Below are positions 7,651 through 13,321 of a stretch of DNA of 13,321 bases, in pieces. The stretch covers positions 1 to 13,321 of the forward strand of contig JAEUSA010000212.1 in NCBI GenBank assembly GCA_016788945.1, in the 5' to 3' direction. Each line of letters opens with the position of its first letter. The first letter of the stretch is position 1. The position numbers were made by a program, and so were the translations under genes. The notes under the pieces were generated by a model. It had not been told where the DNA came from. It saw only the letters and a program-made list of their open reading frames with translations, and searched no databases. This stretch comes from Leptospiraceae bacterium. GTDB lineage: Bacteria; Spirochaetota; Leptospiria; Turneriellales; Turneriellaceae.

Positions 7651-7965
7651 ATGGTTTTACCGCAGGGACAGCACGACGACCGCCGCTCACACCCGCGCTA
7701 TAAATTTGTCAAAGCCGTCGAGGTACATGCGGCAAAGCGGGTTATCAAGGGTTTTGCGGTGGATATCGGACAAGGGGGAATTTCGTTCATTATCGACAGT
7801 ATTCTCGCTCCCGGAAATGTCATTGTGGAAATACCTGAAGTACAGCTGACTCTCGAAGGCAAGATTCTCAATCATCAACCTACTTCAAACGCCGGTCTAT
7901 ACCGGCACCAAATGCAATTTAAAGAAATGCTACTCAATGCGGTTCTTGAAGAAATTCTGACCTGA
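7651..7965 (+). CDS. PilZ domain protein with degenerate c-di-GMP motif
   Basis: A 104-residue single-domain protein. The N-terminal DDRRSHPRYKF contains the PilZ RxxxR motif (R12-S-H-P-R16), and the second half-motif is D38-I-G40-Q-G-G43, followed by the ISFIID strand. In canonical c-di-GMP receptors this second motif is (D/N)xSxxG; here the Ser position is Gly, so binding may be weakened or absent. The rest fits a small PilZ beta barrel (VIVEIPEVQLTLEGKIL) with a closing C-terminal helix. A strong ribosome site, AGGTGG, lies just ahead of the ATG. It is placed 15 bases after the hypothetical gene and 7 bases before the aquaglyceroporin gene, indicating one transcript. Its target is unknown. 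Confidence 0.85.
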   Translation: MVLPQGQHDDRRSHPRYKFVKAVEVHAAKRVIKGFAVDIGQGGISFIIDSILAPGNVIVEIPEVQLTLEGKILNHQPTSNAGLYRHQMQFKEMLLNAVLEEILT

Positions 7966-7972
7966 GACGCAT

Positions 7973-8692
7973 ATGCTGACACCATTCTGGGGCGAATTCT
8001 TTGGTACAATGGTACTCATTATTCTCGGCAGCGGTGTCGTCGCCGGAGTGTTGCTCGAAAAGTCGAAGGCGCAGAATGCGGGTTGGGTCGTCATCACGGC
8101 GGGCTGGGCTTTTGCAGTGACTCTCGGCGTCTTTACGGCAAAAACTTTCGGTAGCCCTGACGCTCACCTTAACCCGGCAGTCACGCTGGCGTTTGCCATT
8201 AAATCAGGTTCATTTGACAATCTGCCCATCTATTTCGCAGCCCAATTTGCCGGCGCGTTTGTCGGCGCGATCGTTACCTATCTGCAGTACCTACCGCATT
8301 GGGCTGAAACAAAGAATGCAGAACTCAAACTTGCCGTGTTTTCGACAAACCCTGCGATCAGGCATCCGATCGCGAACTCCATTAGCGAAACCTTTGGCAC
8401 GCTCGTATTGATCATTGGAATTTATGCAATTTTTTCGCGGGGTTCTGGCGGCGTCACCGCTGGTATGGGGCCTTTTCTTGTCGGCATACTCGTATGGGCA
8501 ATCGGTCTTTCGATGGGCGGCACTACGGGTTACGCGATTAATCCCGCGCGTGATTTAGGCCCGCGTCTGGCGCACGCCATCTTACCCATAGCCGGCAAAG
8601 GTCATTCTGACTGGAAATATTCTTGGGTGCCGGTGATTGCACCACTCATTGGCGGCGCGATCGGCGGCCTGTTAATCAGAATCGCGGGATAA
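7973..8692 (+). CDS. MIP family aquaglyceroporin (GlpF-like)
   Basis: A 239-residue major intrinsic protein with six membrane segments and two half-helices. The first channel motif is HLNPAVT (N67-P68-A69) and the second is NPARD (N190-P191-A192-R193-D194). The Asp after the second NPA-Arg marks the glycerol facilitator branch rather than water-only aquaporins. W45 and Y187 align with the tryptophan and phenylalanine of the GlpF aromatic/arginine filter, with R193 as the arginine. Transport of glycerol, and plausibly urea or other small neutral solutes, is expected by facilitated diffusion. No glycerol kinase gene is adjacent. It starts 7 bases after the PilZ gene and ends 3 bases before the signal-peptidase-like gene, so it is part of a tight run. 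The ribosome site is weak. Confidence 0.92.
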   Translation: MLTPFWGEFFGTMVLIILGSGVVAGVLLEKSKAQNAGWVVITAGWAFAVTLGVFTAKTFGSPDAHLNPAVTLAFAIKSGSFDNLPIYFAAQFAGAFVGAIVTYLQYLPHWAETKNAELKLAVFSTNPAIRHPIANSISETFGTLVLIIGIYAIFSRGSGGVTAGMGPFLVGILVWAIGLSMGGTTGYAINPARDLGPRLAHAILPIAGKGHSDWKYSWVPVIAPLIGGAIGGLLIRIAG

Positions 8693-8695
8693 TCC

Positions 8696-9760
8696 ATGGG
8701 TAAGCGTTCAGCGGCGGCGGCGATAGCGCTGAATTTCTTTTTTCTGCCGATGGGATACTTGTATCTGAAGGCCAACGGAAGATTTATCGCGGGCGCACTT
8801 TTTTCCGTTTTTATGACGATATTTTTTTCTTTTTTGTTGTGGTTGTTTCCGCGTTTCTTGCCAGCTGTGATCACCGCGCCACTGACAATTATTGTTAGTC
8901 TCGGTATCACGACACTGATTATCATTGATTCGTTCAGGTTGAGCCGCATGCCGCAGCCGTCAAAGTACTGGCCGGTCTTTGCTAAACCGCATGTCTTTTG
9001 GTTCATACCCGTTTACTTGATAGCAGTGGTCGCGATTGCGATTATCAGTGAACCGATCGAAAAGCCGTTCGCAAAACCGCATAATATTCCTTCACCGGCG
9101 ATGGAGCCCAACGTGCAAGTGGGGGATTTTGTCTTCGCGGATTACATGATCAACAAATCGCAACTGAAACGATCGGATATCGTGATCCATGAGGGGATAG
9201 GGTCATATAAAGGAAAGCGTCTTATCAAACGCATCATTGGCCTGCCGGGCGAGCGAGTGCGTCTGTTTGAAGAAAGAGTTTTCGGAAAAGATGGCACCGA
9301 ATATCATGTGACCCGGTATGCCATCAATGGTCGCACGATACCACTGATTTTCCGCGGTAACTCAGACAACAAATATAAGCTACAAAAGTATAGCAAATTG
9401 AGCAATCTCGGAGTATTCACTGAAAAACCGGAAGGCACCGGATATGACATATTGGAAGAAGAACGGCCGTTTGATTTTCCCGAAGGCAGGCGCACAGATT
9501 TTGAACTCGGCCCGGATGAATTTTTTCTATTAGGCGACAATCGTGATCATGCACTCGATTCGCGGCACGACGGTCCGGTTCACAGATCACAGATTTTAGG
9601 CAAATACATGCATACCTACTTTTCGTTCTTTATTGAAGATGCAAGTTGTGAAATGACCCATCCTGTCTTATTTGTCATAAAGGCTATGTCCGCGAATTCA
9701 GGACATCCTTGTAATGGCGTGACAATCCGCTGGGAGAAAGCCGGTTACACTGCCCGGTAA
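8696..9760 (+). CDS. Signal peptidase I homologue lacking the catalytic serine (probable pseudoenzyme)
   Basis: A 354-residue S26-family protein with an unusual N-terminal membrane domain: hydrophobic segments near residues 8-23, 30-50, 57-77 and 101-118, against two in E. coli Lep. The periplasmic core shows all boxes in order: IPSPAMEPNVQVGD (box B, 131-144), RSDIVI (box C), KRLIKRIIGLPGE (box D, general base K178) and LGDNRDHALDSRHDG (box E, 279-293). In box B the nucleophile position before Met is Ala135 (GCG, 9098-9100) instead of Ser. In box E the serine that hydrogen-bonds the lysine (Ser278 of E. coli) is Ala286 (GCA, 9551-9553). The lysine, the oxyanion-hole serine (S133) and the GDNRD scaffold are kept, and the frame is intact. 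A working serine/lysine dyad is therefore absent. It may bind or present pre-proteins, or act with another SPase, rather than cleave. Sequence error at two separate codons is unlikely. Confidence 0.9.
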   Translation: MGKRSAAAAIALNFFFLPMGYLYLKANGRFIAGALFSVFMTIFFSFLLWLFPRFLPAVITAPLTIIVSLGITTLIIIDSFRLSRMPQPSKYWPVFAKPHVFWFIPVYLIAVVAIAIISEPIEKPFAKPHNIPSPAMEPNVQVGDFVFADYMINKSQLKRSDIVIHEGIGSYKGKRLIKRIIGLPGERVRLFEERVFGKDGTEYHVTRYAINGRTIPLIFRGNSDNKYKLQKYSKLSNLGVFTEKPEGTGYDILEEERPFDFPEGRRTDFELGPDEFFLLGDNRDHALDSRHDGPVHRSQILGKYMHTYFSFFIEDASCEMTHPVLFVIKAMSANSGHPCNGVTIRWEKAGYTAR

Positions 9761-9809
9761 TTTTTCCCTAAATGCGTTGACACAGCCCTAAACCAAAGCT
9801 TCTGAGTCG

Positions 9810-10190
9810 ATGATGAAGCTACCGATCGTTATCGCCTTCGCAGGCGCCGTGGTTATTTCGTGCGGAGAAAAATCGAAAGCGAGCCAAGCAGCTCAACACG
9901 CTGTCGAACCTGATCTTGTTCTGGACCACAACTCATATACCGCGCTAACGGCGACAAAGTTACATGCAAGTCCATCGGTGAATTCGCCGCAGGTACAATG
10001 TGAAATCCGCACGGACGATTGCGGCCAAGAAGCTTGCATGCGTAAGTTCACCACTGTGCCCATAGGCACCTTGCTGCAAATCGAAGCGCGCACAAAATCA
10101 TCAGAAACCCACGACGGCAAAAGCGGATATTGGCATCGGGTGAATAATTGCGGCGCCTGGGTTTTTGGCGGATATATCCAGAAAAATTAA
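9810..10190 (+). CDS. SH3-domain lipoprotein
   Basis: A 126-residue predicted lipoprotein: hydrophobic residues 4-17 and a lipobox VISC with C18 as the lipidated cysteine, then a short Ser/Ala/Gln linker. The C-terminal part (about 43-124) looks like a bacterial SH3 fold, with TKLHASPS near the start, an IGTLLQIEAR strand and the closing YWHRVNNCGAWVFGGYI. Four further cysteines (C64, C71, C76, C114) could form two disulfides, consistent with an envelope location. Proteins of this shape are common in leptospires; their role is unknown, perhaps binding cell-wall or surface ligands. Two ATG codons in tandem (9810, 9813) are possible starts and only a weak ribosome site is seen. It lies 49 bases after the signal-peptidase-like gene and 52 bases before allE. 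Confidence 0.78.
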   Translation: MMKLPIVIAFAGAVVISCGEKSKASQAAQHAVEPDLVLDHNSYTALTATKLHASPSVNSPQVQCEIRTDDCGQEACMRKFTTVPIGTLLQIEARTKSSETHDGKSGYWHRVNNCGAWVFGGYIQKN

Positions 10191-10242
10191 CCAACAGGCA
10201 TTCGCGACTTGACGGGGCAATCTGCGCCTCGCATGCGCTCCC

Positions 10243-10986
10243 ATGCAGACACCCCACACCGCCCTCACACGCAGCCGCATCACCAACGATCATGCGCTGA
10301 TTACTCCGGAAAGCCATGTACTACTTTCGCCGCCCGGCTGGCTAAAGGCTACCGTCGTCTATTTCATTTCGCCACAGATGGGGGCGAATTTCACCATGTT
10401 CATGGGCGTGTACGAAACCGGCGGCGAATGCCAGCGCAACCTGAAAGATAATGAGGTACTCGCCTACGTACTTGAAGGTGATGTGGACTTACGCTTTGAA
10501 GGCGAGAATATGCTGAAGACCGGCGGCTTCTTTTTTCTGCCCCCCGGTAGCAGTTTCACGATCAAGGCAAAATCAGCAGCACGCGTGCTGTTTTTCGAAA
10601 AGATGTATGAACCGTTAGACGGGGTTAATCCGCCGCAGGCAATTATTTCACATGAAAGCAAAATCACCAAAGAGCCGTTTCTGGGCGACCCCGGCGCTCT
10701 GCTGCAGGTGCTGATGCCTATGGATGCTCAGTATGATATGGGAGTGAATATTTTCGAATTTGCACCGGGTGGCACGCTACCGAACGTCGAAAACCACTAC
10801 ATGGAGCATGGGCTTTATGTGCTGCAGGGGCAAGGCGTGTACCGCCTCGCCGAAAGCTGGTACCCGGTGCAGAAAGATGATGCAATCTGGATGGCGCCGT
10901 ATTGTCTGCAATGGTTTGTCGCTTCAGGCAAACAGAGTACGAAGTATATTTATTACAAAGACATGAACCGCCCGCCGTTGGTTTAA
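10243..10986 (+). CDS. allE: (S)-ureidoglycine aminohydrolase
   Basis: A 247-residue bicupin of the YlbA/AllE/UGlyAH family (E. coli AllE is about 260). It removes ammonia from ureidoglycine, the unstable product of allantoate hydrolysis, to give (S)-ureidoglycolate for AllA. The N-terminal cupin contains FMGVYETGGECQ and a GGFFFLPPGSSF turn. The C-terminal cupin holds the metal site: E183-N-H185-Y-M-E-H189, then LYVLQGQGVYRL, and Q223 in CLQWF. This matches the Glu/His/His/Gln manganese ligands of the family. The closing IYYKDMNRPP segment is also characteristic. The ATG at 10243 gives the expected N-terminus (TRSRITNDHALITPESH) but no clear ribosome site precedes it. It is 4.8 kb from allC on the same strand, next to an SH3 lipoprotein with no evident link to the pathway. 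Confidence 0.93.
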   Translation: MQTPHTALTRSRITNDHALITPESHVLLSPPGWLKATVVYFISPQMGANFTMFMGVYETGGECQRNLKDNEVLAYVLEGDVDLRFEGENMLKTGGFFFLPPGSSFTIKAKSAARVLFFEKMYEPLDGVNPPQAIISHESKITKEPFLGDPGALLQVLMPMDAQYDMGVNIFEFAPGGTLPNVENHYMEHGLYVLQGQGVYRLAESWYPVQKDDAIWMAPYCLQWFVASGKQSTKYIYYKDMNRPPLV

Positions 10987-11183
10987 ATGACCGATTGGGA
11001 TAAGTGCAACACGAAACAGGCGTCCCCTTGTAGTCGTCAAAGATCTCAGCAATCAAGCTCGATAACGGGACCGCATTCCAAGGGCAGCAACAGTTGGCAC
11101 TTTACGAGCCGCCTCGGGTAAGCCTGCTTTAGATTCACAGAAAGAACTATACCTCTGACAAATATGCCGTGCATTATCCATTG

Positions 11184-11200
11184 TTCCTTCGTTTAAGGAA
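11184..11200 (+). repeat. Short inverted repeat ahead of the small membrane protein gene
   Basis: TTCCTT (11184-11189) and AAGGAA (11195-11200) form a perfect 6-base inverted repeat around a 5-base loop, a few bases before the ribosome site of the next gene. It could be an operator or a weak leader hairpin, or chance. No T-run follows, so it is not a terminator. Confidence 0.3.
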
Positions 11201-11204
11201 TCAC

Positions 11205-11212
11205 AAGAGAGG
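11205..11212 (+). promoter_or_regulatory. Ribosome binding site suggesting a TTG start at 11219
   Basis: AAGAGAGG directly abuts the ATG at 11213 but stands six bases before an in-frame TTG at 11219. The spacing favours the TTG as the real start of the small membrane protein. Confidence 0.4.
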
Positions 11213-11479
11213 ATGATCTTGGAAAAACAGATCTTGGTCCAATATATAACCGGAGCTATCGCCATCGGTATTGGTCTTTGGGGTATTTTTGCCCCCATGG
11301 AGAGAAATATATTTGCCTTCAAAGACAGAGGTTTGGGCCTGATTTTACAGAATAAATTATCTGCCACAACCCTGAGAAAAATACCAAAAATCATCGGATT
11401 TGTCATGCTATTCGGCGGATGTTTAATTATCGCGGTCACCGCCTTTGGCGTGAAGTTCGCGCGCCATGCGGTCAACTGA
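11213..11479 (+). CDS. Small two-helix membrane protein
   Basis: An 88-residue protein (86 if the TTG at 11219 is used) of no family I recognise. Two hydrophobic segments are clear: VQYITGAIAIGIGLWGIFAP (about 9-28) and IIGFVMLFGGCLIIAVTAFG (about 60-79). A basic loop between them includes ALKDRG-like and TTLRKIPK stretches, which suggests an inner-membrane hairpin. The loop ends RKIPK and the tail VKFARH is basic, hence probably cytoplasmic. It is separated from allE by about 226 bases with no other gene and is visibly more AT-rich than its neighbours, so it may be a later arrival or simply a different gene class. Coding status rests on its membrane pattern and the ribosome site. Confidence 0.6.
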   Translation: MILEKQILVQYITGAIAIGIGLWGIFAPMERNIFAFKDRGLGLILQNKLSATTLRKIPKIIGFVMLFGGCLIIAVTAFGVKFARHAVN

Positions 11480-11563
11480 GAGTGCAATTCGTGAGTACTT
11501 CGGCTACCGCTTGTCAGTATGCAGTTTTCATGTTTGGTGATGATCCCACACACTTGCCATAAA

Positions 11564-13321
11564 TTACATCCGAATACTCACCAACTTGCCTGACACTGTT
11601 GGGATATAGAGTCGGCTTTTATGAATCAAAGGCCGCGCGCGAATTTTTTCTTTTACATCGAATTCGCGCTCGATTTTGCCGTCGGCAGCAGCAATCTTCA
11701 GAATTTTTCCACTGACCGTTGCGGTGAAAACGGAATTGCCATCGAGCACCGGAGATGATAATCCAAATCCGCCTTCTGAAGCTGCTGACTTCATGGGCTC
11801 TACGCTCCAAATTTTTTTGCCATCTTTGGTGAAGGCCGAAATACGATCGCCAAAGCCGACAATGACTTTGTCGTCTACGAGCGCGATGCGCTCACCGTCG
11901 AACGCTTGCATATTCGAGACACTCTTGAGGCCCATGTGCACGAAACTTGCCTCTGCATGCGCCATCGGTGGTGCTCCGCCGACGAAACCGTTTCCAGAAT
12001 CAAGCTCCGCGCTTTCACTGGCAAATTTTGTCGCTAATTGCACGCTGGCGTCAAGATACGGTGCGGATTGTGTTTCGCTGGTGAACATCAGTGACCGAGT
12101 GTTCTGATCGAACGCAGAAAGCTGTTCGAGCATCGGCTGCCCCGAGCGCTCTCCGCGGCGCAGCATGAAGATGCGGCTATCGGCAAACATGGGCAGCGAT
12201 GTGCCGCGCAACCGGTGCGCTATTACGGGTGCACCGGCGCGAAAACCGTACACGATGCCGGCAAAAGTGGAAAAGAATACGGTGTCGCCGAAGATAACGG
12301 GTTTCGAAATGATTTCGCTATCGATGGCATGCTGCCAGACGATGGCACCGGTTTTGGCGTCGAAAGCCGCAATGGCATGGCTTGCCTGGCCGGTCGTTGA
12401 AAACGGGTATGAAGTGATGACCTGACCGCGGTGGATTATCGGCGTGCTGATTAGCGGGTCGCCGAGAAAAGCCGACCATCTTTGTTTGCCGGTTTTTCCA
12501 TCGACAAGAAAAAGTGTGCAAGATTCGGTATTGAAGGCGACAACACCCGAACCGCACGCGGGCGTTGAGGGACCATTGTCGCTGAGGCCCACGGCCCATT
12601 TAGGGTTGAATGTCTCCGCATCAAACGCGTAGAATTCGCGGCTATTAAACCCTCCCCCCGTGTACAATGTGTCGTCACAGATGACGGGAGTCGTAAGGTT
12701 ACGCGCTCCGGGAAAAGTGATCGTTACTGTCGCACCGGCGATGGCGACTTGTTTGGTGTTAGAGCGCGCGGGGGTGACGTGGCCGGGAGAAAATTTTTGC
12801 GGCAGTTTTAGTTTCGTGAATTTTTTTATTTCGGGGAGGATGTCACCCTCTGCATATTCGTGTTTCTGCGCATAGGCGAGCCGTTCATTGCTAAAATTAC
12901 TCTGGGTGCCGTCGGCGAGAAGACCGCCGCGGCCGAAGGTGATGACAAAGCCGCGAAACCAGCCCAAGGACATAGTGTCGTACTGACAGCCCGTCTGGTA
13001 GGTCTTCAACCATTTGATTTCTTTATCTGCGAACAGGTCGGGTGCGAGAGCGCTGAGATTTTCGAGAATCTGACCTTCAACTGCCTCATCGGCCACTACG
13101 ACGTCATGAACGCATCGCACAGAAAAAAAGGTCACACTATCTATACGTTTTCCGCGCGCGGCGGCGAATTTCCCTGCATCATCGGGGTGAATGCCGAGAT
13201 TCGACCGGTCGACACGAATCGCGACTTGGTTTTTTCCGAGGTTGCCGTCGAAACGGCGGATCTTGGTCACGGTAAATTTACGAACGCCTGCTGTTTGAAA
13301 CGGATTCGCCGGCGGCTCATT
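11564..13321 (-). CDS. PQQ-like beta-propeller repeat protein, 5' end outside the window
   Basis: At least 585 residues are visible. The frame stays open past the GTG at 13270 to the right edge, so the true start and any signal peptide lie outside. From about 190 residues in (counted from the GTG) there is a run of beta-propeller blades with the PQQ/BamB-like pattern, such as LFLVDGKTGKQRWSAFLGD, AIAAFDAKTGAIVWQHAIDS, ISAFTKDGKKIWSVEP and a last blade KILKIAAADGKIEREF, each followed by a PVI.GDTVF-type strand. No methanol-dehydrogenase-type catalytic motifs are seen, so it is more likely a scaffold or binding protein in the periplasm or outer membrane than a quinoprotein enzyme. The N-terminal 180 or so residues are not recognised. 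It converges on the small membrane protein gene, with 84 bases between and no clear terminator. Confidence 0.8.
   Translation of the reverse strand, partial: NEPPANPFQTAGVRKFTVTKIRRFDGNLGKNQVAIRVDRSNLGIHPDDAGKFAAARGKRIDSVTFFSVRCVHDVVVADEAVEGQILENLSALAPDLFADKEIKWLKTYQTGCQYDTMSLGWFRGFVITFGRGGLLADGTQSNFSNERLAYAQKHEYAEGDILPEIKKFTKLKLPQKFSPGHVTPARSNTKQVAIAGATVTITFPGARNLTTPVICDDTLYTGGGFNSREFYAFDAETFNPKWAVGLSDNGPSTPACGSGVVAFNTESCTLFLVDGKTGKQRWSAFLGDPLISTPIIHRGQVITSYPFSTTGQASHAIAAFDAKTGAIVWQHAIDSEIISKPVIFGDTVFFSTFAGIVYGFRAGAPVIAHRLRGTSLPMFADSRIFMLRRGERSGQPMLEQLSAFDQNTRSLMFTSETQSAPYLDASVQLATKFASESAELDSGNGFVGGAPPMAHAEASFVHMGLKSVSNMQAFDGERIALVDDKVIVGFGDRISAFTKDGKKIWSVEPMKSAASEGGFGLSSPVLDGNSVFTATVSGKILKIAAADGKIEREFDVKEKIRARPLIHKSRLYIPTVSGKLVSIRM

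Larger units (their letters stand above)
10987..11212. other. Intergenic stretch without a gene
   Basis: About 226 bases between allE and the small membrane protein gene. Apart from the short inverted repeat and ribosome site listed separately, I see no promoter of good quality, RNA gene or terminator. The minus-strand open frame that crosses it (11053-11553) is a shadow of the membrane protein gene. Confidence 0.4.

Noticed and set aside
9741..9776. Possible terminator at the end of the signal-peptidase-like gene (CCGG...CCGG then AATTTTT)
   Set aside because: The stem is only about 4 bases, and CCGG is self-complementary, so chance pairing is likely.
9777..9806. Perfect TTGACA ahead of the SH3 lipoprotein gene
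   Set aside because: No acceptable -10 box lies 16-18 bases downstream, and transcription would start almost at the ATG.
11053..11553. Minus-strand open frame of 166 codons
   Set aside because: It lies opposite the two-helix membrane protein gene, has a non-protein-like composition and no ribosome site, and the plus strand shows a clear membrane pattern.

Overview
The window looks like chromosomal DNA from an aerobic, Gram-negative-type bacterium of moderate GC content. Two predicted lipoproteins, one an SH3 protein with a GxWVFGGY-like end, and a hypothetical/PilZ gene pair resemble genes of Leptospirales (a Turneriella-like spirochaete would fit). This assignment is inferred from gene style, not from a marker gene, so confidence is moderate to low. 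Nearly all of the window is coding. The longest stretch without a gene is about 230 bases. I see no RNA gene, CRISPR array, insertion sequence or phage gene.

Positions 1-5400 (+ strand) carry a purine/ureide catabolic block. It starts with the 3' part of a urate hydroxylase with a C-terminal cytochrome c domain (puuD), followed by allantoinase (allB, overlapping puuD by 8 bases through a TTG start), a GH1 beta-glycosidase lipoprotein, and allantoate amidohydrolase (allC). Positions 5408-7126 (- strand) carry a saccharopine-dehydrogenase-like oxidoreductase and ureidoglycolate lyase (allA). Positions 7225-9760 (+) carry a tight run: a hypothetical protein, a PilZ protein, an aquaglyceroporin, and a signal-peptidase-I homologue that lacks the catalytic serine. 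Positions 9810-11479 (+) carry an SH3 lipoprotein, (S)-ureidoglycine aminohydrolase (allE) and a small two-helix membrane protein. A PQQ-type beta-propeller protein (-) runs off the right edge.

Together PuuD, AllB, AllC, AllE and AllA give most of a route from urate through allantoin, allantoate, ureidoglycine and ureidoglycolate to glyoxylate, urea, ammonia and CO2. The 5-hydroxyisourate hydrolase and OHCU decarboxylase steps, and urease, are not in the window. The route is split into three pieces on both strands, with unrelated-looking genes between them.

The most notable observations are the signal-peptidase-like protein with both active-site serines changed to alanine but the general-base lysine kept, a GC-rich palindromic repeat inserted in frame inside allB, and a secreted glycosidase embedded between allB and allC.
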